From JAAYCB01 sp012744395 (GTDB taxonomy: Bacteria; Planctomycetota; Planctomycetia; Pirellulales; Thermoguttaceae), in contig JAQVNJ010000014.1 in NCBI GenBank assembly GCA_028703175.1, positions 1 to 64,000 on the forward strand: DNA of 64,000 nt, given 5' to 3'. Positions 8,664-16,965 of this stretch are shown one piece after another. Position numbers and translations under genes: made by a program. Under the pieces are notes generated by a model that worked only from the letters and a program-made list of their open reading frames with translations, was not told the origin of the DNA and made no database searches. Position 1 is the stretch's first letter; each line of letters starts with the position of its first letter.

Positions 8664-9548
8664 TCAGAGCCGCTCCGCGACGCGAAGTTTCGCGCTGCGG
8701 CTGCGGGGATTCGCCGCGGCCTGCTGATCATCCGGGCAAACGGGTTTCTTTGTCAAGACGGCCAGCCGCGGATCGCCGCGAAACGCCTCCTTGACGCGCC
8801 GGTCTTCGAGCGAGTGAAAACTGATCACGGCCAACCGCGCGCCGCAGGCCAGGCAGTCGGGAATCCTGCGGAGCGCGATTTCCAGCGACTTGAGTTCATC
8901 GTTGACGGCAATCCGCAGGGCCTGGAACGTTCGCGTCGCCGGATCGATCCGCTCCTGCCGTCTCGACGCGGGAATCGCCCGGCGAACGATTTCGGCCAAC
9001 TCGGCAGCCGTGCGAATCGGCTCTCTCTTACGGCGGTCGACGATCGCTCGGGCAATCCTCCGACTGTATCGTTCTTCCCCGTACGCAAAGATCAGATCGG
9101 CCAGGTGTTCCGCACTGAGCCGGTTGACAAGGCGCGCGGCCGGTTCGCCGCGCATCGGATCGAACCGCAAATCGAGCGGTCCTGCGGCCGAGAAGCTGAA
9201 ACCGCGGCTCTCGTCGGCAAGTTGATCGCTCGACAGCCCCAAGTCCAGCACCACCCCCTCGACCGTCTCGATCTCCAAGTCCCTCAGCACCTCCGGCAAA
9301 TCGCAGAAATTGGCCTGCACAACGGTCACGGGCAAGCCGCCCAACTCCGTCTTGGCGCGTTCGACCGGGCGGGGATCTCGATCCAGGGCGATGACGCGCC
9401 CCGCGCCGCCGACCGCCCCGGCCAGTGCACGGGCGTGCCCTCCGCCACCGAGTGTGCCATCGACAACGACAGCCCCCTGGCGAGGCCTGAGCCAGTCGAC
9501 GATTTCGTCCAGAAGGACGGCAACGTGGATCGAGGAGCCTTCCCCCAT
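8664..9548 (-). CDS. rsmH: 16S rRNA (cytosine1402-N4)-methyltransferase RsmH
   Basis: RsmH (MraW) uses SAM to methylate N4 of C1402 in the 30S decoding centre. The 294-aa product has the SAM motif DGTLGGGGHA, ALDRDPRPVE, the VVLDLGLSSDQL segment and LDLRFDP, then RYSRRIARAIV and the C-terminal VISFHSLEDRRVKEAF. Length fits the family (about 300-315). I chose the ATG at 9548 because MGEGSSIHVAVLLDE is the conserved start and a GGGA lies just upstream; the frame is open 28 codons further. It follows mraZ on the same strand after 419 nt that contain a terminator-like hairpin, an unusually wide gap for this pair. Confidence 0.96.
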   Translation of the reverse strand: MGEGSSIHVAVLLDEIVDWLRPRQGAVVVDGTLGGGGHARALAGAVGGAGRVIALDRDPRPVERAKTELGGLPVTVVQANFCDLPEVLRDLEIETVEGVVLDLGLSSDQLADESRGFSFSAAGPLDLRFDPMRGEPAARLVNRLSAEHLADLIFAYGEERYSRRIARAIVDRRKREPIRTAAELAEIVRRAIPASRRQERIDPATRTFQALRIAVNDELKSLEIALRRIPDCLACGARLAVISFHSLEDRRVKEAFRGDPRLAVLTKKPVCPDDQQAAANPRSRSAKLRVAERL

Positions 9549-9967
9549 TGTATTCCCATCTCGGTTGCCCCGCCGAGTCTCGCTACTCCGTCGCCGCGCG
9601 GCAGCGCCGCCAACCGAAATCGGCAAAAACACTCGACCTCAGGCACGTCCGTGTGCCCGAGCGAGGTTGAGTGTTCGCGGTTCCCTCGTCGGCGAAGGCG
9701 ACGACTGGCTCCGCAAGTCGCGGCCGGGAGGATCCCGCCTCCCATACCTGTAGGGCCATCAAACCCCCAAGAGGTTCGGCCAGACGTCTGTCGGTGGCCG
9801 GTAACAGACGCCCGCGGACCCTACACACGGCGAATGGACGGACGGACAATCCTTCGCAATGATTCTCCTATACAGCTACTGGAGGCACGGATCGCCCACG
9901 GGGCGATTCCCGGCCCGCCGGGCAAAGAGCCAGACGCCGCAGCGCCCTTTTCTTCACCCAGCCCGGT
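9549..9967. other. mraZ-rsmH intergenic region, no gene seen
   Basis: A 419-nt spacer where canonical dcw clusters have almost none. It contains a terminator-like hairpin (9628-9675), a GGGAGG/CCTCCC inverted repeat (9726-9731 with 9738-9743) and an ATCGCCC/GGGCGAT hairpin near 9890-9910. An 88-codon open frame on the minus strand (9583-9849) has no recognisable domain and overlaps the hairpin. Confidence 0.5.
9628..9675 (-). terminator. Terminator-like hairpin between mraZ and rsmH
   Basis: On the plus strand, AACACTCGACCTC (9628-9640) and GAGGTTGAGTGTT (9663-9675) pair over 13 positions with one mismatch. An inner GGCAC/GTGCC stem lies inside. Read in the direction of mraZ-rsmH transcription the stem is followed directly by a run of five T (plus-strand A-run 9624-9628), as in intrinsic terminators. 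Confidence 0.65.
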
Positions 9968-10417
9968 TCACGGAAGGGATTGGTCAAAGGCCGCCTCGGC
10001 GATCTCGTCGAAGCGGCTCTGCTTGTCTTCCAGGTACTCCAGCCAACGCGCGGCCGCCCAGAGTTCCAAGTGGTCCTGAACACCGAGCAAGACAACCTCC
10101 TTCTCCAGACACGCCAATTGCGCCAAATCTCCGGGTACGCGGATTCTCCCCTGCCCATCCAGCTCAACTCGCTGCGCGCGAGCGTAAAACAGCCGTGTGA
10201 ATGCTCGCACCTGCTGCTGCGTTGGCGAGACCTTCGCCAACCGCTCCGCCAATTGGGCGAAAGACTCCTCCGTATAAATGGCTAGAGATTGATCCGTTGC
10301 TGGGGCGATATACAGGTTTCCACCTTGCGCGCATCCGAGTCCCTCGCGGAGCCGCTTGGGAATCGCAACTCGCAGTTTCTCATCAATCGCGCGGGGAAAC
10401 GTGCCTGTCAGAAGCAT
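9968..10417 (-). CDS. mraZ: Transcriptional regulator MraZ (149 aa)
   Basis: MraZ forms a ring-shaped oligomer that binds phased TGGG repeats in its own promoter and regulates the division and cell wall cluster. Both halves of the tandem AbrB-like fold are present, each with the D-x(3)-R signature: DEKLRVAIPKRLRE near residue 12 and DGQGRIRVPGDL near residue 88. The length is typical (about 140-155). The start MLLTGTF is the family consensus. Four TGGG-type boxes with exact 10-bp spacing lie 58-92 nt upstream, strong evidence of autoregulation. Downstream lie only rsmH and a LysM gene; no fts or mur genes follow. Confidence 0.96.
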   Translation of the reverse strand: MLLTGTFPRAIDEKLRVAIPKRLREGLGCAQGGNLYIAPATDQSLAIYTEESFAQLAERLAKVSPTQQQVRAFTRLFYARAQRVELDGQGRIRVPGDLAQLACLEKEVVLLGVQDHLELWAAARWLEYLEDKQSRFDEIAEAAFDQSLP

Positions 10418-10474
10418 CTTGTGCGCATTTTCAACGCGATCTCTGCCTCACGAACCTCTCTGGGAGCCGTTCGT

Positions 10475-10509
10475 TACCACTACTCCCCACTGGGCCCCAC
10501 AAAAACCCA
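10475..10509 (-). promoter_or_regulatory. MraZ operator: four TGGG boxes at 10-bp spacing
   Basis: Reading the minus strand, TGGGT (10509-10505), TGGGG (10499-10495), TGGGG (10489-10485) and TGGTA (10479-10475) are separated by exactly 5 nt each. This matches the TGGGN-N5 direct repeats bound by MraZ in other bacteria. The array begins right after the predicted -10 element, as in the known mraZ promoters. The fourth box is degenerate. Confidence 0.85.
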
Positions 10510-10537
10510 AGGATACTCGTTTCTCTTGATACGTCAA
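10510..10537 (-). promoter_or_regulatory. Predicted sigma70-type promoter of mraZ
   Basis: On the minus strand, TTGACG (10537-10532) is followed after 16 nt by TATCCT (10515-10510). Five of six and four of six positions match the consensus. The MraZ boxes start immediately downstream, which supports the assignment. Confidence 0.6.
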
Positions 10538-10662
10538 CGGGGCTTTTCTGCATTCCGTCACGGCCCGTTCGCCACCGCAGGCCGCAGGTCGTGGCGCCGG
10601 ACCGACTTCCGTCGCGGGAGCTGGCGGAAAAATTCTTTTTCCACGAATTCTCCCGACGCGGG

Positions 10663-11781
10663 TCACCCCCCAGCAAGCGACTCCCAAAGCCGTTGATAGG
10701 CGGCGATCATCGCCCCCAGCGAGAACTCGGAGGCGGCCCGCTGGCGGTTCTCCAGCCCAAGCTCCGCTCCGCTGCGACGGTCCTCGATCAACGTAACCAG
10801 TCTGTTTACAAAGGTCGGGGTGTCTCCATAGGCAACCGTTTGCGCCGCCGCCGGCCCGAGCAGTTCCCTTGTCCCCTCCACATCGGTCGCCAGGACGGGC
10901 AGCCCGAGGGCCATCGCCTGGAGCACGACGTTCGGCATCCCCTCCCAGCGGGAGGGCAGGACGAGAAGATCGCTCGCGGCGAGGATCTCGGCTACGTTGG
11001 GACGCCAGCCGGCGAACCGGACGCGACCGCCAATTCCCAGCCGGACCGCTTGCCTCTCCAGCGCGGCCCGCTGGCGGCCGTGGCCCACCAGCAGGAGATC
11101 GTGGCTGGCCAGCCTGGGGAGCCACTCTACCGCGGTGTCCAAGAGCCAAGACAGCCCTTTTTGCGGATCGAGACGCCCGACAAACGTCACGGCCCGCCTC
11201 CCAGCCGCGATCCCGTATTCCGCCAGGCTGGCCGCCTTGACCGCGCGGAGCCGGTCCACGTCGATCCCATTGGGAATCACCACCAGACGATTGTTGTCGA
11301 TTCCGGTATTCCGCGCGGTGAAATCCGCAACCGCGCGACTGACGCAGACGTGCCGGTCCACGAGGTTTCTCGTCCACCGCTCCACCCAGAGGTGCCAGCG
11401 GGCGCGATGCTCCGCCACGCGGACGCCAGAGACGACACAAGGCACACCGGCACGCCGAGCCGCCAGACGGCCGACGATATTGGCGTGAAACAGGAAGGTT
11501 TGGATAACCTGCGGATTTTGCCGGCGCAGCCGCTCCGACAGGTCGCGGATCACGCGCGGGAGACTCCACAGGTGCCGCGCCCCGAGGTAGTGAACCGCGA
11601 TGCCGGCCCGCTCGACCGGCGCGCCGCACGAAGCTTCGTCGTTTTGTGGGCGGGGTGCCAGACAGTAGACGACCGGCGAAAATCGCCGGCGATCCACGCC
11701 GATGACGAGCTCTTCGAGGCATCGCTCCGCTCCGCCCACGTCAAGATCGGTGATGCACAGGGCTAATCGAATCGGCGGCAT
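10663..11781 (-). CDS. GT4-family glycosyltransferase (372 aa)
   Basis: Retaining GT-B glycosyltransferase of family 4, probably adding sugars to cell-surface or lipid-linked glycans in the cytoplasm. The N-terminal Rossmann part begins LALCITDLDVGGAERCLEEL. The C-terminal part has VTFVGRLDPQKGLSWLL and then DLLVLPSRWEGMPNVVLQAM. The E-x7-E donor-site motif has Gln (CAG codon) instead of the second Glu, which could lower activity or change the donor. I took the ATG at 11781, with AGAGG 8 nt upstream, over a TTG two codons earlier. It is divergent from queA. Substrates cannot be told from sequence. Confidence 0.9.
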   Translation of the reverse strand: MPPIRLALCITDLDVGGAERCLEELVIGVDRRRFSPVVYCLAPRPQNDEASCGAPVERAGIAVHYLGARHLWSLPRVIRDLSERLRRQNPQVIQTFLFHANIVGRLAARRAGVPCVVSGVRVAEHRARWHLWVERWTRNLVDRHVCVSRAVADFTARNTGIDNNRLVVIPNGIDVDRLRAVKAASLAEYGIAAGRRAVTFVGRLDPQKGLSWLLDTAVEWLPRLASHDLLLVGHGRQRAALERQAVRLGIGGRVRFAGWRPNVAEILAASDLLVLPSRWEGMPNVVLQAMALGLPVLATDVEGTRELLGPAAAQTVAYGDTPTFVNRLVTLIEDRRSGAELGLENRQRAASEFSLGAMIAAYQRLWESLAGG

Positions 11782-12019
11782 GAACAATCCTCTTGGGACG
11801 ACGGTTGTGCGGCGGGGGCGGATTGGGCACCTGCCGCCCGCACGTCCGGAAGCTTATACTCTCGGAGAGAACGGTGGCAAAGCTCACGTTAACCGGTTCC
11901 CCCGGCCGGGTCGATTGGTTTTGCGGCCGTTAGACGGTCTGCGGCCGGTGTGGTCGGGCAGAAAATTCGGGATTTCCGCCCGCCGGTACAGGCCATCGTC
12001 CAGCGCTGAAGCCCCATCG

Positions 12020-13066
12020 ATGGACAACATCGAACAGTATACTTACGAACTGCCAAAAGAATTGATCGCCCAACAGCCGCTGCGGGTCCGCAGCGACGCG
12101 CGGTTGATGGTTGTCGACCGTCGGCACAACTCCTTATCTCACAAGCATGTTCGCGACCTGCCGGAGATTCTCGAAGCGGGCGACTGCCTGGTTCTGAACA
12201 ACACGCGCGTTGTTCCGGCCCGGCTGGTCGGCTTCCGAACACGCACCGGTGGCCGCTGGGAAGGCCTGTTTCTGGAGGCCGCCGAGGGGGGGATTTGGCG
12301 GATTCTCGGTAAGACACGCGGAAAGCTGACTGCCGGCGAAACGCTTACCCTGACCGGACCGGAGGGCACGCAAAGCCTCGAGCTTCGGTTGGGCGTTCAA
12401 CAGCCCGATGGCATTTGGCTCGCCCGTCCACAATCCGCCGAGCCGACCGTGACGCTCCTCGGTCGCGTGGGCCGCGTGCCCCTTCCGCCTTACATCCGCA
12501 AGGGGCAGATGGTTGATTCCGATCGTGAGAACTACCAGACCGTCTATGCCAGGGTGCCGGGCGCGGTGGCCGCTCCGACGGCCGGCCTCCACTTCACCGA
12601 TCCCCTGTTGCAGAGACTCGCCGCCCGGCAGGTCTCCGTCTGCCACCTGACCCTCCACGTGGGCCTGGGCACCTTTCGGCCAATTGAAACCGCTCGGCTG
12701 GACCAGCACGTGATGCACAGCGAGTGGGGTGTGATCGATGCTCCCACCGTCGCCAGGCTGGTCGAATGCCGTCGCAGCGGCGGCCGGATCGTTGCCGTGG
12801 GGACCACGTCGGTGCGGCTGCTGGAGTCGGCGTCGGCCAACGGCGAGTTGCGCCCGTTTACCGGCCACACCGACCTGTTCATCCGCCCGCCCTACCGGTT
12901 CAAGACCGTCGACGCGATGATTACCAATTTCCATTTGCCCCGGACAACCCTGCTCGTGCTGGCGCGGACCTTCGGCGGCGACGACCTGATCAATCGGGCC
13001 TATCAGGAGGCCATCCGGCACGAATACCGATTTTACAGTTATGGCGACGCGATGCTGATCGTCTGA
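12020..13066 (+). CDS. queA: tRNA preQ1(34) S-adenosylmethionine ribosyltransferase-isomerase QueA
   Basis: QueA transfers and isomerises the ribosyl group of SAM onto preQ1 in the tRNA wobble position, giving epoxyqueuosine. The 348-aa product starts YTYELPKELIAQQPL and has DARLMVVDR, NNTRVVPARL, PTAGLHFTD, THLGLGTF-like LHVGLGTFRP, GTTSVRLLES and ITNFHLPRTTLLVL blocks in the expected order. Length is normal (about 340-360). An in-frame extension upstream to 11702 lacks homology. A TATACT box lies at 11855-11860, but no good -35 accompanies it. Other queuosine genes are not in the window. Confidence 0.97.
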   Translation: MDNIEQYTYELPKELIAQQPLRVRSDARLMVVDRRHNSLSHKHVRDLPEILEAGDCLVLNNTRVVPARLVGFRTRTGGRWEGLFLEAAEGGIWRILGKTRGKLTAGETLTLTGPEGTQSLELRLGVQQPDGIWLARPQSAEPTVTLLGRVGRVPLPPYIRKGQMVDSDRENYQTVYARVPGAVAAPTAGLHFTDPLLQRLAARQVSVCHLTLHVGLGTFRPIETARLDQHVMHSEWGVIDAPTVARLVECRRSGGRIVAVGTTSVRLLESASANGELRPFTGHTDLFIRPPYRFKTVDAMITNFHLPRTTLLVLARTFGGDDLINRAYQEAIRHEYRFYSYGDAMLIV

Positions 13067-13080
13067 TCGGGCGGGAGGTT

Positions 13081-13108
13081 TTGCCGTCGATTCGCAGCTG
13101 CGTATACT
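13081..13108 (+). promoter_or_regulatory. Predicted sigma70-type promoter
   Basis: TTGCCG (13081-13086), a 16-nt spacer and TATACT (13103-13108) lie just after queA and about 100 nt before the Nudix-like gene. Four of six and five of six positions match the consensus. Confidence 0.4.
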
Positions 13109-13208
13109 TCTGTTTGGAGGGCGACAGGCCGCCCGCAGACCGCGCGTCTGAGGCCGCGGAGACCGGCGACCTGGAGCCTTTGCCCTTTCGCCGCAAGGAG
13201 TCGTGCCC

Positions 13209-13841
13209 GTGTCCGCCCCAGCCGACGAACGCGTCCTGGTCGTTCCCACCGAGTTGTTCCGCCGGATCGGCCATTTTCAGGGGTTCTGCGGCGATGTCGG
13301 CCGGTATCTGCCCGAGCTTCTCAGCCCGGAGAACACGATCTACCGGTCGCGCCGCGAGGTGGAGAACGATCCTGACTACAAACAGTTGATCCCCTACGTC
13401 ATTTTCTGCCACCGCGACCAAGGCGGTGTCCGCCGCGTGTTTCAGTACACCCGCGGGTCGGGGATGGGCGAGGACCGGTTGCACCGCAAGCAGAGCGTCG
13501 GCATCGGCGGGCACATTTCGGCGATCGATGGCCGGGGGCAAGGTTGCCCGTACACCGAGGGGATGCGGCGCGAATTGGATGAGGAGGTCCAGATCGATAC
13601 GCCCTACCGGAATCGCCAGGCGGGACTGATCAATGATGACGAGACGGAAGTCGGCCGAGTCCACTTGGGAGTCGTCCATTTGTTCGACGTGGATGATCCG
13701 CGGGTCCACCCGCGGGAAGAAGACATCATCGAGTGTGGGTTTCGCCCTGTCGAAGAGATTCTCGCTTCGCTGGCTGGTTTTGAGACCTGGTCACAGATTT
13801 CGATCCGCGCGTTGTTCGGTGGAATGGCGGGGCTCTGTTGA
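13209..13841 (+). CDS. Nudix-like phosphoesterase family protein (210 aa)
   Basis: The protein resembles Nudix-fold proteins sometimes annotated as phosphoesterases. The block GIGGHISAID followed by GMRRELDEEV is a Nudix-box-like arrangement with the RE..EE core, although the spacing before it is longer than in the classic box. An acidic patch HLFDVDDPRVHPREEDI follows. Two GTG starts are possible: 13203 is only 2 nt from AAGGAG, while 13209 is 8 nt away, so I prefer 13209. It lies between queA and the cysteine desulfurase on the same strand. Substrate unknown. Confidence 0.75.
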   Translation: MSAPADERVLVVPTELFRRIGHFQGFCGDVGRYLPELLSPENTIYRSRREVENDPDYKQLIPYVIFCHRDQGGVRRVFQYTRGSGMGEDRLHRKQSVGIGGHISAIDGRGQGCPYTEGMRRELDEEVQIDTPYRNRQAGLINDDETEVGRVHLGVVHLFDVDDPRVHPREEDIIECGFRPVEEILASLAGFETWSQISIRALFGGMAGLC

Positions 13842-13889
13842 GCAGTCGCCGGCGCTGCCACCGCGCCGATCCCCGGGGCCTCGATTCTC

Positions 13890-15104
13890 ATGAATCCCGA
13901 CCGACCGATCTACATGGACCACCATGCGACGACACCGGTTGATCCCCGGGTGTTGCAGGCGATGCTGCCGTTTTTCAGCGAGGAATTCGGCAATGCGGCA
14001 AGCACCACCCACGGCCTCGGCCGGATGGCTTCCGAGGCGGTCAACGGCGCGCGGGAGACGATCGCCGCAATCCTCGGCGCCCGCCCGCGGGAGATCGTCT
14101 TCACAAGCGGCGCCACGGAAAGCAACAACCTGGCGATTCGCGGCGTCGTCGATCGGCGGCAGAACGCTGGCCGGCACATCATCAGCGTGACGACCGAGCA
14201 TCCGGCGGTCCTCCATCCCCTCAAGCGCCTGGCCGACCGGGGGTACGACGTCAGCTTGCTCCCCGTGGCGCCTGCGGGCGACGCAGAGGCCGGACTTGTC
14301 CGCGTCGAGCAGGTGGCCGATGCGCTCCGCGACGACACGGTCCTTGTCACGGTGATGCTGGCCAACAACGAGATCGGCGCGATCCAACCGGTCGAACCGA
14401 TCGCCCGGCTCTGCAAACAGCGCGGGATCCTCATCCACACCGACGCCACCCAGGCCGTTGGCCGAATGCCCGTCGATCTTCGCCAGCTCGAAGTCGACCT
14501 GATGAGTTTCAGCGCCCACAAGATGTATGGCCCCAAGGGGATTGGCGGACTATACGTCCGCCGCCGCAACCCGGTCGTGAAGCTTGAGCCCCTCCTGCTG
14601 GGTGGCGGGCACGAGGGAGGACTCCGCAGCGGAACGCTCAACGTGCCGGGGATCGTCGGCATGGCGACGGCCCTGGAGATTTGTGCGGGCGAAATGCAGG
14701 GCGAAATGGCCCGGCTGGCTGGCCTCCGCGGCCGGCTTTTCGACCGCCTGGCCGCCGCATTGGACGAAATCCGTCTCAACGGCCCCGCCCTCGACCGCCC
14801 CGCTATCCGCCTGCCCGGCAACCTGAACGTCTCGTTTGGCGGCGTCGATGGCGAGACGTTGCTCTTGAACGTACCGCGTCTGGCAGCCAGCAGCGGCAGC
14901 GCTTGCACCTCGGCTCACCCCCAACCGAGCCACGTCCTGCGGGCCTTGGGACTCAGTCACGAGGCGGTTCGTGGCAGCATCCGTTTCGGCCTGGGGCGCG
15001 GCAACACGGAGGCGGAAGTCAACGCCGTGTCCGCAGCGATCATCGACTCCGTCCGGCGGCTTCGCCGATCGAGCAGCCGCCCCGCTGTCCAGTCCGGCGC
15101 GTGA
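13890..15104 (+). CDS. Cysteine desulfurase, NifS/IscS family (404 aa)
   Basis: PLP enzyme that removes sulfur from cysteine as an enzyme persulfide for Fe-S clusters and tRNA thiolation. The sequence shows YMDHHATTPVD at the start, TSGATESNN, the PLP-binding Lys in SFSAHKMYGPKG (about residue 211) and the catalytic loop SSGSACTSAHPQPSHVL (Cys at about residue 339), then RFGLGRGNTEAEV. It is full length. The gene follows the Nudix-like gene by 48 nt. An A-type Fe-S carrier is encoded 1.9 kb downstream, which suggests a loose Fe-S assembly neighbourhood, although IscU is not seen here. Confidence 0.95.
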   Translation: MNPDRPIYMDHHATTPVDPRVLQAMLPFFSEEFGNAASTTHGLGRMASEAVNGARETIAAILGARPREIVFTSGATESNNLAIRGVVDRRQNAGRHIISVTTEHPAVLHPLKRLADRGYDVSLLPVAPAGDAEAGLVRVEQVADALRDDTVLVTVMLANNEIGAIQPVEPIARLCKQRGILIHTDATQAVGRMPVDLRQLEVDLMSFSAHKMYGPKGIGGLYVRRRNPVVKLEPLLLGGGHEGGLRSGTLNVPGIVGMATALEICAGEMQGEMARLAGLRGRLFDRLAAALDEIRLNGPALDRPAIRLPGNLNVSFGGVDGETLLLNVPRLAASSGSACTSAHPQPSHVLRALGLSHEAVRGSIRFGLGRGNTEAEVNAVSAAIIDSVRRLRRSSSRPAVQSGA

Positions 15105-15296
15105 TCCGGTCTCCCCGGAATCGGTAGAAAACCTCAAGATTCTTGTGGAATTGCCGACAACACCTGTATGCCGCAATTGCCGGCGCCGCTTGCCAAGGAA
15201 CGATCCTTCCCGCGCCGGGACCCGCCCCGAGGGGGATGCTTGCGCGCATGACTACACGGAATTTGACTGACAGTCCCCGGCTCTTGCGGAGTCTTC

Positions 15297-16745
15297 ATGG
15301 ACACATTTGCCCTGCTGACGGCCTGCGTGCTGGTTCTCGGCCAGGCGGATTCACGTGCGGAACCGCCGAACCCCGCGGCGGATGGGGAAGAATCCCGGCA
15401 GCCCGCCCCGATCCTGATCGATTGGATCCATGCCAACGATTTCTCCATGGTTGGCCTGCGGCCGGGGGTCTATGACTATCACGCCACGTGCGGGTCTCGT
15501 CACGGATTCGAGTACCTCGCCTTGCGCGGATATCCGCAGGATTACGCCCTTCGCGGCCGCCTGACTCCCGAACGGCTCGCGCCGCACAAGCTCCTGGTCA
15601 TCAACCTCGTCTCGGCTGAACGCGAACCGTTCCTGGTTTCCGAGATCATGGCGATTCGCTCTTACGTCGACCGTGGCGGGTCGCTGTTCCTTGTCACCGA
15701 ACACTCCAATGCCTATTTCCACTCGCATCGCCTGAAGCCGCTGCTCAGCATGCTGGGAATCGCTTCATCGACCGATACGGCGTGCGAGGTGCGGCCCCTG
15801 ACGCTGGGCCGCGGCAGCGGCTGGCTGGCCGTCACGCGGTTCGTCGATCACCCGGTCACGGCGGGGCTTGGGCGAATCGCGATGCTGTCGGGCGGAACGG
15901 TCGATCGGCGCTACGCCGTCGCGCTGACCAGCGACAAATCGTGGGCGGACCAGTGGCGGGCGGGGGTTTATGGCGAAGACAACGCAGCCGGATTCTGCGG
16001 GAATTTCCGCCGCGACGAGTCCGAGCCTCTGGGACCGCACGGCGTGGTCCTTGCGCGGGAATACGGGCGGGGCCGGATCGTGATCGTCGCGGATCAGAAC
16101 ATGATCAGCGACAACCTGATCAACTACGCCGACAACTACCGCCTCTGGCTGAATGCCATGGCCTGGCTCCTCCGCGACCCCGCCCTGGTTGATTGGAACG
16201 GCTACGAGTCATGGCACGCGCCTCGGATCGTGGCCTATGAACCACCCGAAAAGCCGGCCTTTGGCTGCGGCGACGAAGAGGGTTACTTCAACGCGATGAG
16301 TCTTCTGGCACGCCACCACTGGCTGCTGGTGAACGACCGATTCTCCCCACCGGCCGACCTGCGGATCTTCGCCGACGATCGCTGCACGCTATCCGCCGAT
16401 CAGCGCCGAAGCCTGCTGGAAGAACTGTCCAGCGGCCAGACGCTCCTCGTCCTCACACCCGAAAGCCCCGCCAGCCAGGCCCGTGGCGGCTCGCTGGCCG
16501 ACCTGCTTAGCGATCCGGATTGTCCCGAGACGGTCCGGCGAGAGACCCCGGAAGAGGTCATCCGACAACTGCCCGGCGGAGGCGCGGTGCGGTGGCTGAA
16601 GGCGGAATGGGTCGTGGACAACCAGCATCTGGACCCCCCTTCGCAGGTCCCGAGGGCCGACCAGAAGCGCCGGGCGGAGTGGTTCTTGGCCAAGCTTCAA
16701 GCGCTTCTCGACCGGGGGAAGAAGGAGCCCCCGGCGCACGATTGA
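15297..16745 (+). CDS. Exported protein of unknown function (482 aa)
   Basis: I do not recognise a firm family. The N-terminus is a probable signal peptide (ALLTACVLVLGQADS). The next 300 residues look like a Rossmann/glutamine-amidotransferase-like fold of the DUF4350 type: LIDWIHANDFSMVG, LLVINLVSAEREPF, AIRSYVDRGGSLFLVTEH and YGRGRIVIVADQNMISDNL. The strand-turn pattern and RGGSLFLVTE in particular resemble that group. The C-terminus is a separate module with ADQRRSLLEELSSGQTLLVLTP. GGAG lies 5 nt before the ATG. It is 190 nt after the desulfurase on the same strand, with no obvious link to it. Confidence 0.7.
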   Translation: MDTFALLTACVLVLGQADSRAEPPNPAADGEESRQPAPILIDWIHANDFSMVGLRPGVYDYHATCGSRHGFEYLALRGYPQDYALRGRLTPERLAPHKLLVINLVSAEREPFLVSEIMAIRSYVDRGGSLFLVTEHSNAYFHSHRLKPLLSMLGIASSTDTACEVRPLTLGRGSGWLAVTRFVDHPVTAGLGRIAMLSGGTVDRRYAVALTSDKSWADQWRAGVYGEDNAAGFCGNFRRDESEPLGPHGVVLAREYGRGRIVIVADQNMISDNLINYADNYRLWLNAMAWLLRDPALVDWNGYESWHAPRIVAYEPPEKPAFGCGDEEGYFNAMSLLARHHWLLVNDRFSPPADLRIFADDRCTLSADQRRSLLEELSSGQTLLVLTPESPASQARGGSLADLLSDPDCPETVRRETPEEVIRQLPGGGAVRWLKAEWVVDNQHLDPPSQVPRADQKRRAEWFLAKLQALLDRGKKEPPAHD

Positions 16746-16965
16746 GAGGCGGCGAGATTCAAAGCGCAATTGCCAATGGCCAGGGTCGGGCCAGCAGCGC
16801 CCTCGATCTGGGCCCACCGGACGTCTGGAATGCGGACCTTGGATTTGGAGCCTTGCGCGAAAGCCGGCGTCTTGCCGGGCGCTGACGTCTTGGCGGCGGC
16901 GGCCCTTGCGCGTAGGATGGAATAGTTGATCTCTGAATGTCCCCAACCGTGCGAGAGTGAATTCG

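Noticed and set aside
7156..8727. Long open frame on the plus strand
   Set aside because: It is antisense to the LysM protein and rsmH; composition is Arg/Gly-rich, typical of shadow frames.
9583..9849. 88-codon frame between mraZ and rsmH, considered as a small dcw gene
   Set aside because: It overlaps the hairpin, has no FtsL-like or other domain, and has no ribosome-binding site.
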